This document shows positions 38,650 through 49,321 of a DNA stretch of 64,000 nucleotides, piece by piece. The notes under the pieces were generated by a model. The model ran no database searches. It saw only the letters and a program-made list of their open reading frames with translations, and was not told where the DNA came from. Made by a program: the position numbers and the translations under genes. Source of the DNA: Hericium rajendrae. Taxonomy: Eukaryota; Basidiomycota; Agaricomycetes; Russulales; Hericiaceae. Position 1 is the first letter of the stretch, and every line of letters begins with the position of its first letter. The stretch spans positions 1,612,001-1,676,000 of the forward strand of contig CM065886.1 in NCBI GenBank assembly GCA_033439255.1. The letters run 5' to 3'.

Positions 38650-39057
38650 TGTACCATTTCGATCGTAGGCTCATGTCACAGGTCACAGGGACCGTTGAGC
38701 TATGCCTAATCACCACTTTGTCACTGGTCACAAGGTCCGATGAGCCTCGTTGATATCTGTGACCAAATTTTGATTATAATTAAATTAAAATTGAATTTTT
38801 CTCGGTGCAATACAAGATCTTTGTGGAGGGCTAAAATCATCTAATTACATGTTCGAGCTATCTGAGTACTTACAGCAAGGAAATATGGGATATCTCCAAG
38901 CATATGAGCTTGCAAACCCCCAAAAATGTAAGGGACGAGTGAGCCTATTTCATTTTGGTCACGGGTCACAGCCTGTCGTGAGCCTAAGAGGTCAAATGAG
39001 CCTACTAAGTTCTCAGTCACAGCTCAACCCCCATGAGCCTACGATCGAAATGGTACA
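38650..39057 (+). mobile_element. 408-bp TGTACC inverted-repeat element, copy A
   Basis: Terminal inverted repeats TGTACCATTTCGATCGTAGG and complement. Flanks GTAC (38646-38649) and GTAA suggest a 4-bp duplication, here with one difference. The second copy at 61604-62011 has exactly the same length in the opposite orientation and is nearly identical, so both are young. No transposase, hence non-autonomous. Confidence 0.88.
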
Positions 39058-39904
39058 GTAAATCCTATAGAGTTGCAAAGTGGTTAAGCTGAGATCTAAG
39101 GGACTCAGCTCAACTGGTTAAATACAGGAGGATGTACAGCCATGAGTCATATCTAAGGTAATAGTAGTAACTGTGCATTGTGCAGCATCACACTGCGCAT
39201 GATGGAGATGAAACATGATGAGGAGGTAGATAGGAAAAGACTGCAATGATCATGATGGAAATGAATAGTGGATTGGGGCAGTGCGATAGAGTCCATACAT
39301 GCATGTAGATATGGTTAAATAAATGGAATAGAGCAACAGGACATTAACCATGGTGTGGATGTTGAAGGGAGTGATGTCAAGTTAAGAAAATGAAACATAC
39401 AGTGCTTAACACCACTCCCTTTCTATGATGCTGTTGTGCCCAAACTCAGTCTGGACAAGGACATGATGCATCTAGCTTCAAACCCATCTTTGACATCCTA
39501 CAAGCTGTTATGTTGAGAGTGAGTATAAAATTGAGTACAGGTCTCGGCATGAGTAGGGATCTGCCAGCAGGGGTTTGCATACCCCTAGGAGGTTAGGGGT
39601 AGGGGTAAGGGTCAGGGTCTGTGGACCCCCGTACCCCCATACCCCTAAGCAGGGGTTACAAGGCACATCCTTGTACTTCGTCTGATACCTTGAGCCAAGA
39701 TACACAATATATTTCTACTTTCATCAATCATAGATTCTACAATTGCACCACTATGCCAGAGGGCACAAATGTACACTGGTGTGGCTTCGGAGTGGATAGC
39801 TACAACTATAAGAAATAGGTTTACCTTCATAACTTTAATTTGGATGGTATCAATACAACCCTCCTTGCATTGCCTCGATTGAGTTCCTCAACACTCATTC
39901 AACA
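39058..39904. other. Low-complexity spacer with GGGGTA palindrome
   Basis: Unremarkable sequence apart from 39565-39660, where GGGGTA words on one side face TACCCC words on the other (for example GGTTAGGGGTAGGGGTAAGG against CCCCCGTACCCCCATACCCC). This may be a decayed hAT-like short element similar in style to 63298-63874. No gene. Confidence 0.45.
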
Positions 39905-40315
39905 CATCAGGAACCTTGACAATTTTCTGATTGACCTGCTACTGTCTGACAGCATCTGCTGGACCTCGTGTGAGTCAAATCAGAGGCATCAGATATAATC
40001 AGACACAATCAGACACAATCAGACACTATCAGATACTGTCAGCTAAATTGACGTGCAGATGCTGTCAGAGATTGCTCAGAATGCTCTCAGATTTGTGAAA
40101 ATTTCAAATATCAGAAATTCTGTTATGATATATAATTAGAGATGGATAACTCCTATAGTGGACAATAGGTGTCCACTCTTAAATGTATAAGCTAAATCAG
40201 ATATGATCATTTGAAAAGTGGCTGCAGACAGATCAGACCTTATAAGCTCTATCAGATACTGTCAGACACTGTTAGACACTGCAGATCAATCAGAAAATTG
40301 TCAAGGTTCCTGATG
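39905..40315. mobile_element. CATCAG foldback element, subtype 2
   Basis: 411 bp. Ends CATCAGGAACCTTGACAATT and complement; interior of TCAGA-rich repeats. CA on both sides forms a 2-bp duplication. Confidence 0.82.
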
Positions 40316-40740
40316 CATGTTCACACGAAAGATGGAGTGTGGGGCGCGAGGTGCGAGAGAGGCAAGGAGAGGGGGTAGGTCTTAAGATAGCACACAAAAC
40401 AGGAAGTACTGCTCGATAGCGAGCAGTACTCCCCAATTCAGCAAGATAGTTAGTAACAGTTTTTTGCTTACCTTGGAAGTCCTTTCCATTTCCAAATCGG
40501 CCCCTCAGTATGCACGAGATCCATTCAGGGCCATGCGGGGTTGTATGCATAGGTGACTCTCTGCATGGGCTCATGCACATCCATGTGGGGCCTTGTGCAA
40601 GACGAAGAAGGCATGCAGCATGCGGTGGATGTGAGGCATATCGGGCAGGGGAGATGGGGTACAAAAAAGGCAGGGTGCGAGGCACGGGGCATAGGAAAGG
40701 TGGAGCGTGAGGTGTGTGTTGAGGCAGCCCAAAAGACGGG
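40316..40740 (-). repeat. GC-rich low-complexity sequence around hairpin copy 1
   Basis: GC-rich words (GAGGTGCGAG, GAGGCACGGGGC, GCATGCGG) in an AT-rich setting. On the minus strand it would be the exon between the 3' splice site at hairpin copy 2 (40740-40769) and the next donor at 40466-40471. The minus frame is open for about 80 codons with no recognisable domain. Confidence 0.5.
40403..40471 (-). other. Hairpin over a splice acceptor, copy 1
   Basis: Read on the minus strand: donor GTAAGC (40471-40466), a T-poor spacer with branch-like CTAAC, then GAG followed by the stem AGTACTGCTCG, loop of 4, CGAGCAGTACT (40430-40405), 11 perfect pairs. The first AG after the branch point lies in the base of the stem. 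Four further copies of this arrangement occur at 40740, 43678, 47886 and 49884. Confidence 0.55.
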
Positions 40741-40814
40741 GAGTACTGCTCGATAATGAGCAGTACTCCTGAGCATTAGATGATAGAAATGAAAATAAAA
40801 AGTTTTTAACTCAC
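40740..40814 (-). other. Hairpin over a splice acceptor, copy 2
   Basis: Minus strand: donor GTGAGT (40814-40809), branch-like CTAAT, then a 12-bp stem GGAGTACTGCTC / GAGCAGTACTCC with a 6-base loop (40769-40740). The acceptor AG is either at the stem base or the CAG just before it. In line with copy 1, it would make a two-intron transcript. Confidence 0.55.
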
Positions 40815-41419
40815 CTTAGACACCAGAAAACCTCTCCAACCTTCAAAATGTTCCTTCCACCTTCAAATCACATCAAAAACCCAGAATAGAAGAAGGATAT
40901 TAGGACAGGATAAGTATGAGACTTACAGCTGCATCAACTTTCAAGGGACAAGCATGACTTCAACGAACGTGCGTTCAGCCACTAGCCCAGTTGGCAATTC
41001 CTGGGAACGTGTGTCCTCGACTCCATGTTGTTTGACTTACTTACTGTCTCTCTCTCCCCTAGTACTCATGTCTCCTCCCCATTTCCTCTTTTTTTCCATG
41101 ACTGTTGTGTCAAATCTCGTGCCTCAAGAGTTGATGGAGTTGATAGGGCATATGTAGGAGGGTTTCAAAGCGAGTATTCAGTTTTTGTTGTTGTCATTTG
41201 CATAGACTTACAATGAGGATATCATTCGATAATTCGAGCGATCCCCTCTCGTGCCTTCATTCTCTCCAGGCTCTACCTGTCCACTTACCGCATTCGACTT
41301 GAAGATAACGAGGAGGAGCCAGCCCTCCTCTGTTTATCTTCTGCATGCCGGTGCACATTGTCTTTGCATCAAGACTAGTTATTTGCACGTGCATACGATT
41401 GTAACAAGGACAATGTCAC

Positions 41420-41682
41420 TGAGAATGAGCCACAAGAGACTCGTTCTCATGCTGTATCTTCGTCTGCACATCAGAAACAGTCGAGACAGTTCAATATTGA
41501 CGAAGTGAGCTAAAGGTTTGTTTTTATCTTGCCTCTTTTCTTGTCACTGACTGCAGACAGGCCCTTGTCGATGAGAATGAGCCCCAGTGGGCTCATTCTC
41601 ATGCTCTGATATCTTACCTAGTGCGCGCAGCCAGACTCAGGGCAACAATGACAAGAATGAGCTACAAGAAGTTTGTTCTTGT
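41420..41682 (+). repeat. Three-hairpin array on the plus strand
   Basis: Three hairpins of the same type at 41420-41449, 41571-41602 and 41651-41682. The stems are TGAGAATGAG, ATGAGAATGAGCCC and ACAAGAATGAGCT with their complements. Non-Watson-Crick positions in the first and third are nearly all G-U pairs when read on the plus strand. Two have the loop ACAAGA. Each is preceded by acceptor-like sequence (for example ACTGACTGCAG before the second). Not the same sequence as the minus-strand hairpins nearby, but the same layout. Confidence 0.5.
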
Positions 41683-41702
41683 GCCCCGTCTTCCTCGTGT
41701 GT

Positions 41703-42580
41703 AACCAAGCACCAGGTGGATGCATGAAGGCTTTTGGTGTTTCAAAGATGAGTCAATCTCATTCATTTGGATTGTTCTCGTGTACTATGTACTATCAAAA
41801 AAGAGCAGTTGTCGAGTGATGCTCTCTATCTTATTCATTTCTATGCCCTCTGTGGCCACTTGCAGGTGAGTGATAAATTCTGTTTATTTGTTTCTTTTGT
41901 ACTAACTGGCAGTGACATTCTCTCTGCTTCGCATCCAAGCTCCCGTGACATTTCTTCTGCACCCTCATTATCTCCATGTGTGTTACCTCGACCCCCCATA
42001 CCTTTCGGCCGTGTGCTGCATCACATACACCTTGTCGTAAGCCATTCTGCATTGCTGCAGCCATGAAAGTAGGTCAATTGCCTTATATTCTGACTATATG
42101 CATGCTGTAGTACCCTCACAGAAGGGTATACATCATGTTTTTCTTACACTTTTGATTGTGTAATATATGCTAGCTCTAGTCTTAGGGATATAAATAATGT
42201 AATATGATGTTTGACTATTCTGAATGTTCTGAACATCTGAAAAATTGTTATTCCACATAGCATAGTGTTCATTTATGTGTCCTATTATAGTGCTATGAGG
42301 TCTATGACCATCTATGTAGTTATCCTTCTCAACTATGTAGGGCTACAAGGCCTACCATAGCTTCCATAGCAGGAGTGAGACACTATGCAGTGCTACATGT
42401 TTCTAAAGGGCAGCTATAGCTGCTATGTAAACTCATTGCTTGCTATGGTTCCTATGGTTCCTATGAGCCCTACTATTAGTATCTCAAGTCAACCAGGTAT
42501 GAAACATATAAAGTCAAAATCAATTATATTGAATACAACTACTAGTACAATCAAGTAAACTACACTGTTTAAGGTGGGGC
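41703..42580. other. AT-rich spacer with CTATG repeats
   Basis: No gene. From about 42280 to 42480 words such as CTATGTAG, CTATGG and CATAGC recur in both orientations; similar AGCTATGATAGC runs occur at 44740-44940. Possibly another degenerate foldback family. Confidence 0.4.
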
Positions 42581-42589
42581 ACAAAAGAC

Positions 42590-43670
42590 ACGCATGCACA
42601 CGAGGTGCTGGGTCTGTGCGCAAGGTGTGACGGGCATGCAGAAGGTGCGGTGACCGTGTGCGCTGGCGTTGGGCTGCGGTGAATCCGTATCGAGATGTGG
42701 TGAGGTGCAGCGGGTGTGCGCGAGGCACCGGGCCCGTGCGCGAGGGGCCGCGGGTGCGAGGTATGACAGATGGGTACGCAAGGTGCGGCAGGGATGCGGT
42801 GGCCATGGGCGCGGGGTATGACAGATGGGCGTGAGGTGCGGCGAAGGCATGGCGGGGGGTACGCGAGGTGCAGCAGGGACGCGGTGGTCGTACGCGAGGT
42901 ACGGCAGGCGTCGTGAGGCATGGGGCATCGTGGGGCACAGGCTGTCGCTGGCTCGTTCGCAAGGTGCGGTGAGGTGTGGCGGGCGCGCGTGAGGCACCGG
43001 GCCCATGCGGGAGGTGCGGCGGGCATAGTGAGCGGGCATGGGGTGTGATGGGAGGGTGTGAGATGCAGCGGAGGCACAACGGGGGTACACGAGGTGCGGC
43101 GGGGGCATGGTGGTCGTGCGTGAGGTGCAGCAGGGCCCAGCAGGCATGCACGGGGTGCTGGCTCGTGCACGAGGTGTCAGGACGTGGCCGGGGGCGTGCT
43201 CGAGTTGGCGGGCTGCGGTAAGCCTGCGCGCGAGGCGTGGCAGGCATGGCGGGGTGTTGAGGTCCGGTGGGCCTGTGCGCGAGGCGCGGCAGGTGTGTGC
43301 GAAGGCATGGGGCCTGTGCACGACGCAGCAGGCCTGCACACGAGACGCGATGGCCGCATGTGGAGGTGTGCATCAGGCCACGTGTCACACCACGAGCATG
43401 TTGTCGATGGCGCGGGAGGATTGCTGTGCGGAGTTGATGAGATCGTGGGTCTGCACGAACATGTTGATGGTGTGCAGGCATTGTTGAGGAGGTGTGGTGA
43501 GCACGAGAGGCCGAACGAACGACGTGTCATGCCCCGTTGCCACAGCAACGTAGGTGCAACAACGTGGATGCAGACGGCGTTGTTGGGGAAATGGTGCTGC
43601 TGTGGGCTCGTGGGCATGGGCGTGTCGTGGCGAAGGCGATGGAGGTGTGAGGCGCGAGGTTGCAAGAAAG
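42590..43670. repeat. GC-rich degenerate minisatellite
   Basis: About 1.1 kb of diverged units around GAGGTGCGGCGGGCATG and GCGTGAGGCACCGGG, very GC-rich inside AT-rich DNA. Long open frames on both strands (up to 330 codons on minus) are a by-product of missing stop codons in such repeats. On the minus strand it follows hairpin copy 3 as the presumed exon. The smaller blocks at 40316-40740 and 47490-47885 have the same style. Confidence 0.75.
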
Positions 43671-43677
43671 CAGGAAC

Positions 43678-43750
43678 GAGTATCGCTCGTTGAACGAGCA
43701 ATACTCATGTGGTTAGTACGAGAAGACAATAGAAGATATTTTTTACTTAC
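43678..43750 (-). other. Hairpin over a splice acceptor, copy 3
   Basis: Minus strand: donor CAG|GTAAGT (43750-43745), spacer with branch CTAAC, then the stem GAGTATTGCTCGTT / AACGAGCGATACTC (43706-43678). One pair is T-G on this strand and would be a C-A mismatch on the other, so the RNA sense is minus. Compared with copy 2, one C-G pair has become T-A, a compensated change. Confidence 0.6.
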
Positions 43751-43769
43751 CTGTTGACCCTCGAAGCTC

Positions 43770-44380
43770 TAGCAAGCCCTCCCGACTATTGAGAATGTTG
43801 AGGGTGAGGAGAGAGCGAGGGAGATGGAGACGCAGACAGAGACGAAGAGGGGAGGGAGGTGAAGAGAATGTAACAAGCACAAGTCGACGCGATGAGTGCT
43901 TCAGCCACAGCACTCAATTCTCGCACCTAGCAGATTCGACTCTAACAAATCAAATCAAATCGTATTAATTCCAGAAAAAACGGAGAAGATACAAAACATC
44001 GGTACAGATACAATGAATGAGCTATTTGTGTATCTAATGTGCAGTATGCTCGGAGATCTCGCAATCCACTTAATGGAATCTAATAGCCAGCCTCTGACGT
44101 GGTGCTCGGCAACGACTGGCCCGGTCTCGGCAAGCTACATTTAACGCTCCGCTTGCCATGTCTATATAAGGCATGCATGACGTGCATCCTCTCTCTCTTC
44201 CTTACTACTATCATCTTTCATCTTTTGTCTGTCTCTGCTCATTTGCTTCAACTCTTTTATGTTCGGTAAGTGGTATGTTGTTGTTATGTTGTTTAATTGT
44301 TCACCAACCTTACTGTTCTTTGTAGACTTTACATTTTCGCTTTTATTGCTTTAGGTAAGACTTATGTTTTGATCTTTATC
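43770..44380. repeat. Promoter-leader module, copy 1
   Basis: Diverged duplicate of about 47935-48570. It runs from the purine-rich minus-strand leader, through a TATA promoter, to a plus-strand pyrimidine-rich leader ending in splice-donor-like GTAAGT and a following ACATTTTCG block. Confidence 0.6.
44105..44200 (+). promoter_or_regulatory. TATA promoter of repeated module, copy 1
   Basis: CTTGCCATGTCTATATAAGG at about 44151-44170 followed by GCATGCATGAC and a CT-rich start region. The second copy at 48300-48385 keeps the TATA box, the downstream GCATGCA and the CCTCTCT start run while the surrounding sequence has diverged. Confidence 0.65.
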
Positions 44381-45310
44381 TTTATCTTGTATACTAATTT
44401 GTTGACTATAGAAGATTATTTTCGCTTTTTCTTATCTTTGAAGTCAGTCCTGTCTTATCTTTTGTTTATCTCTTATCTTATTTTATGTTTATCTTATCTT
44501 ATGTTTATCTTTTATCTTATCTTATAGTCTTATCATACTTTGTAGTAGTGTATCATAGATTTATGGTAATATTTGTAGTAATATACTAGATGTGTTGAAT
44601 TAAAAATATAATGCTTTTAAATTTTCGATGTTTTGAATGTATCAGATGTATCATAATTATTTTATATTATTAATAAGTTTATAGCATTCTTTGAGTAACA
44701 CTATTGGCAGAGGTGACATAGAGTAGACAGCAGTCTTACTAGCTAGATATGATATGATATTAGGAATATATCACATAGCTCACATAGCTATGATGGGCAT
44801 CATATGCTATGATAGCTATGGTAGCTGCTGCCTTATACTATAGCAGCTATGACAGCTATGATAACTGTCATCTCATACTATAATAGCTATGATAGCTATG
44901 ATAGCTCTATGTAGATTGCCTTGCTGCTATGTAAAGCTATGTATAAAAGGACACTGCTATGGACCTATGAGATCTATGTAGGCTATATAAGTCTGTATAC
45001 CACTGTCATATTTCTCAGATGGAAGATCAAACTGAGTTCTTCTGATTGAAGTCTAACTGACTAATTTGTATCTGATGTACAATACAATGTGTCTGAATGA
45101 GCTCTGATGAGTCTGATATTGTCTGATAATTTTTTGACATTGTCTGATACTTCTCTGATATTATCTGATTTGTACCTTGTAAGATTCTGAGATGTCTGAT
45201 TTATCTGATACACTTCAACCAAGTTAGATGTCAATGTACACTCTAATTCTGATAACTCTGAGATGTCAGGACAAAGTTTGGTTACTCCAAACATTGTTTG
45301 ATAATGTAGG
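44381..45310. other. AT-rich spacer, TCTGA-rich at its end
   Basis: No gene. T-rich sequence with TTATCTTAT repeats near 44450-44530, AGCTATGATAGC runs near 44740-44940, and a TCTGA-unit block at about 45080-45230 like one arm of a CATCAG element. Confidence 0.45.
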
Positions 45311-45314
45311 GATA

Positions 45315-45485
45315 GACACGAGTCAGAGTCACCTGTGGATCAACACGGGTATACTCATGAAATTGACTCGCAGGTATTCTACCCACAGATCCAGATCACC
45401 TGGTGGCTGAGACCTGTCCAGATTAAGGTCAAGCTCCTGCAAAATTCCACCGACCTGCGAGTTACCTGCACTGACCCGTAATCCA
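45315..45485. repeat. ACCTGTGG/CCAGATCACC repeat, copy 1
   Basis: Shares TCCAGATCACC-GGTGGCTGA and neighbouring ACCTGCGAG/ACCCGT words with 50060-50225. Internal inverted pieces suggest a decayed short inverted-repeat element. Confidence 0.55.
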
Positions 45486-46604
45486 CAATTTATTTTGCAT
45501 ACTATGTACATGGACTTTCAAACTTGTACATTATTTACAGCTACTGTATGTATTTGCTCACACAAAATGTAGTGGAAATTCTTGTGCAAAATAAAAGATA
45601 CACTGTTGAGCTTGCATGGACAGCTGAAGCTAAGCACGAGAGTGTACGAGGTGGGAAAGGCATGCAGATGTACCTTCAGCATCTGTGCAGTGGACAGTGC
45701 ATGCCCTCCTCAATGAGTGGGTCCCGGTGCATGGCAACGAGCATGCCAGCTGCAGCATGTGCGAACAGCTATGTGGGGGCAGAGCACACCATGCAGGTGT
45801 GCAACTGCTGGTGAAGTGTGAGTGACAAGCACATGCTGTCCTAGGCATAGGAGGATATGTGAAGCCCCACGCAACTGTGTGCTATCACATGGCATGTGGG
45901 GTCAGGACAGACGTGGACAGGAGAACGGCATTGAAAATGGCACGGGTGCATCAGGAAAAACCGCAAATCCATCAAACACGCTTACCGATCATCAGAAGTT
46001 TGATGGGTGCTACTGATGTCAGATTAGCGCTACTGATCTAGACTTAGTGATGTAATAGAAGAATCATGACCACTGTAATTTAGCCGTAGCTTCTGTAGCA
46101 CGTAATTATGCAAGGCACATTTTGATCAAGGAATCTGTAGACGTCATCTACCTGCTGTAGCTATGATGCGCCTGCTGTAGCTGCAGTAGACAACATATTA
46201 ACATGCATTATATCATTGACTTTAACTATTCTATGATTCTTATGTACATATACCATTAGTTAGCAACATAAATATGATATATATGATCAACTCTTATAAG
46301 TTTACTTAAGACTGTATAGAGTTGAGTGTTGCCGCATTGTATGAGCAGCAGGACGAAGAATGTTGCCCAAATATAGGCATGATTTGTCGTCTTAAGCTGG
46401 CTGTACTGGAGCGCCACGACTCAACAAGTCGAAACATTGAAGTCCTGTCTCAAGGTATGTTCACAGTGTGTATTGATACTAATGCATATGGAATTATAGG
46501 TTCTACTACTGCCCTTGCCTCTGGGCTTTGTATCTGGGCCTTGGCTCCAAAAAAAAGGTTCTAATAGGTACGTCAAATAATCTTCTGAATCATAGCACAA
46601 ATGT
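45486..46604. other. AT-rich spacer with CTGTAG words
   Basis: No gene. CTGTAGC and GCTACAG words cluster at 46080-46200, as at 48830-49060. An imperfect version of the 47442 hairpin (GGACGAAGAATGTTGCCC) lies near 46348-46395. Confidence 0.4.
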
Positions 46605-47185
46605 GTCTCTCCAGACCTCAAACCTTTGTCGATTTGCACGATCTTGGCGTCGTTCGAATCGTGCTGATTGTAGCTTTCGAACGAGCCCACATGCGAGGCG
46701 TTTGGATAAGTATTAGGTGAGTTACCTGCCTTATTCTGATAGGTACTTACTGATAGCAGGATCTTGGCATAGCGCAACGAGCAGGGCATGGATTGGCTCG
46801 TGTATAGGCTTGTTCGAACGCTATGATTCATAGCTTTCGAACAAGCCTACATACGAGTCGATCCAACCAGCCGTTGCTCCGCAGCAAGACATTCTCTCCT
46901 CCTGGTAAGGCAAAATTCGCCTTTTAGCGAATTTGTCATATCTCGGTCAATACAGTACGTATCGACGACGTTTTAACAGTTTTGGAAAGGGCTAATTTAT
47001 ACCTTTCCAATAAGCCTACATACACGTCGATAGGACTAGGTAGCGCCACGAAACAGCAAGATCTCCTGGATGATGTGGCAAAACGTGTTTTTGCCATATC
47101 TTGGGATATATTGTACGTATCACAGCTCTCTTAGGCTCGACTGAAAGCTCTGATTCGTAACTTTCGAACAAGCCCTCATGCGTCC
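46605..47185. repeat. Diverged tandem satellite, about 150-175-bp unit
   Basis: The word AGCTTTCGAACAAGCC or a close variant recurs near 46671, 46833, 47010 and 47158, each followed by CCACATGCG or ACATACGAGTCGAT. Spacings are about 162, 177 and 148 bp. A related array in the reverse sense is at 58985-59525. Confidence 0.65.
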
Positions 47186-47441
47186 ATATTGGTGGACATT
47201 TCATCGCGCAAGGGACAAACTTGTCCTATCATCCCTCCTCCTAGGCGAGTTTTTTTTCACTTTCTCAAATCTCCATCATTTTCTATGATCTTAGGCTTAT
47301 TTTGCTCACACAATGCAGGGCTTTCATTTTATTATATTAATCAGGTAAGTACTGGACGTGTGGTACTGCAATATTGATACCTCTGATTTCTTAGGTGTCA
47401 CCTGGGACATTCCCACGCCCTCGGCAGAGCGGCACAGAGCA

Positions 47442-47483
47442 GGACGAAGAATCATGCCCAAATTTGGGCATGATTCTTCATCC
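47442..47483 (-). other. 21-bp near-perfect hairpin
   Basis: Stem GGACGAAGAATCATGCCC with its complement, almost no loop (AAATTT at the centre). The only mismatch is C-A on plus, which is G-U on minus. It is followed on the plus strand by the GC-rich block at 47490. A decayed relative lies near 46348. Confidence 0.6.
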
Positions 47484-47489
47484 TCCCAG

Positions 47490-47885
47490 GGTGGCAGGGC
47501 ATGGTGCGGGTGAGGTGCAGTGCAGTGCAGGTGGGGAGGGGGCACACTAGGGGGGGCATGCGGCGCAGTGCATGAGCGAGGCACAGTGTGGTGTGGATGT
47601 GGCTACAGGTACGGCGCAGTAGATGGGCATGCAGGTGAGGCACGGCATGGTGGACAGGCATGCAGGTGAGGTGTGGTACAGCATGGTGGACATGCATGCA
47701 GGCGAGGCACGGCACAGCGGGCAGGTGCACGCATGCGTCAGATGCATAGGGTATGGGTGCAGGAGTGGGTGCAAGGTGGTGCACACAGTGGATGTGCACA
47801 CATGCATGGTGCAGTGACGTGCGCATGGGTGAGGTGTGGCGCAGTGGACAGGTGTGCAGGCATGGCATAGTGCAGCGGACGTGCG
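47490..47885. repeat. GC-rich degenerate minisatellite
   Basis: Units around GGTGAGGCACGGCATGGTGG and GGCATGCAGGTGAGG. Open frames in several phases are not evidence of coding. Follows hairpin copy 5 on the minus strand. Confidence 0.65.
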
Positions 47886-47933
47886 ATACTCTCAGTGTTA
47901 GCATGAATAAATGAAAAGATTTTTTTTACTCAC
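47886..47933 (-). other. Splice-donor module, copy 5 (half hairpin)
   Basis: Minus strand: CAG|GTGAGT donor (47933-47928), A/T spacer, branch GCTAAC, and GAGAG|TATCGC at the expected acceptor. Only one half of the stem is present; the other was replaced by minisatellite sequence. Confidence 0.5.
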
Positions 47934-47934
47934 C

Positions 47935-48570
47935 TGCCGGGTCCTCATCATGCTATAACCATCTGCCGGCATTTGATTCCACACGAAAGGGGGAGGGAGG
48001 GAGGAGGAGAGGAGAGAAGGAGGGGAGTTGAGGGTAGCAGCTGCAAGATGAATGTTATTGATGAACTTTGATGTGCGTCAAGTCATTCACCACCAAACAT
48101 GTGCAAGTTGGAATGTTTCTAATGTAGTAAATCAAATAAAATCAGGATAAATCTGAAAAAACACCAATAGCTATATTTCATTGATTCAATTTATTTGAAT
48201 CACAGAACTATATAGCTACTGTACTATAAGCTACTGGACAGCAACACGAACTTAGTGAAGTCTGTTGCCTTAGTCTCTGACACAGCACCTAGCAGCATCT
48301 GGGCCGAGTCACGGCAGCTGCATTTTGGGCTCCACTTGCCACGTCTATATAAGGCATGCACGACACGCAACCTCTCTTTCTTTCCAACCCCCATCATCTC
48401 TTCTGTCATTGACTCGAGCTTTGTGCATGGTGTGTCTTCCTTTTTCTTATTAGTAATCTTTATGCTTATGTCTGTTCTTACCTTACTATGGGTATGTACA
48501 TTTTCGTTTCTTTTTATTTTTTATTTTTTGGTAAGTCTTTGCTTATAGCCTTTGATACCTCACTAACTAG
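47935..48570. repeat. Promoter-leader module, copy 2
   Basis: Diverged duplicate of 43770-44380 with the same order of parts: minus-strand purine tract, spacer, TATA promoter, plus-strand leader and ACATTTTCG block before a GTAAGT donor. Confidence 0.6.
48300..48385 (+). promoter_or_regulatory. TATA promoter of repeated module, copy 2
   Basis: TCTATATAAGGCATGCA starts at 48344, preceded by CCACTTGCCACG and followed by GCAACCTCTCT. Matches copy 1 at 44105-44200 closely. Confidence 0.65.
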
Positions 48571-49321
48571 CTTTTACTAGTACTTGTTAGATATAATATT
48601 GCTTTTTTTGTGATGTTTGTAATGTTTGTTCTTTTTTACAGTCTATGCTTTTGAATCCTCTTATAGTGTAGTCTCATATAGTACCATGTATTTGTATTTG
48701 CTAGTAAATAAATTTGATTGTTGTTTGTTTGAACCCTTATGAACTGCATAAGAATTTTTTGTTGACTTAGATGTTATATTGAGTTAGTCAAATTTGAAGA
48801 CCTGCAAATATAACAGGCTGCATATGTGCAATAAATCTATTGTAGCATGAATGGACTACTGTAGTTGTGGTAGCACATTATAGCATCTGTAGAAGATTGC
48901 ACATTGTGGAAACTTGACTTGTCTACAGTAGCAAATCTGTACTACAGTGAACTACAGTAGACAATATCTATCTACAGTAGCTACAGAAAATAAGAAGAGT
49001 CCTACAGACACTACCGCAACTACTCTGGCTACTATAGCTACTGTAGCCAGCGGTAGTTTGCAATAGTACATACGGTTTTTCCTGATGTGGTCCTGTGGGT
49101 GAACAACAAATGCCAGTCGAGCCTCGTTGCTACAGCAATGAGGCTCAAGGCTATTCACCATCGCTGGCCTTCCATGCATTGCAACGGCACTAACATGCTC
49201 TTGAGGTGTGAGTCGGAAGCGCACATGAGCACAAGAGGGGACTGGGCTGGGGGCACTGCTCAGCTGCTAGGGAGATCATCGAACGTGGAGGTTTGTGCTG
49301 TGTGCAATCGCTGCCCTATTG
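48571..49321. other. AT-rich spacer with CTACAGTAG words
   Basis: No gene. 48830-49060 is crowded with CTGTAG and CTACAG in alternating orientation and can fold back on itself. 49085-49320 is more balanced in composition but gives no recognisable product. Confidence 0.4.

Noticed and set aside
41420-41682. CRISPR-like array
   Set aside because: Units are unequally spaced hairpins with changing sequence in a fungal genome; no repeat-spacer pattern.
42489-43701. Minus-strand frames of 174-330 codons, rich in His/Pro/Arg, and matching plus frames
   Set aside because: Open in several frames at once because the GC-rich minisatellite lacks stop codons. No domain or codon signal.
43770-48570. The two promoter modules as terminal repeats of one LTR element
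   Set aside because: They are diverged, lack TG...CA ends and have no retroelement genes between them.
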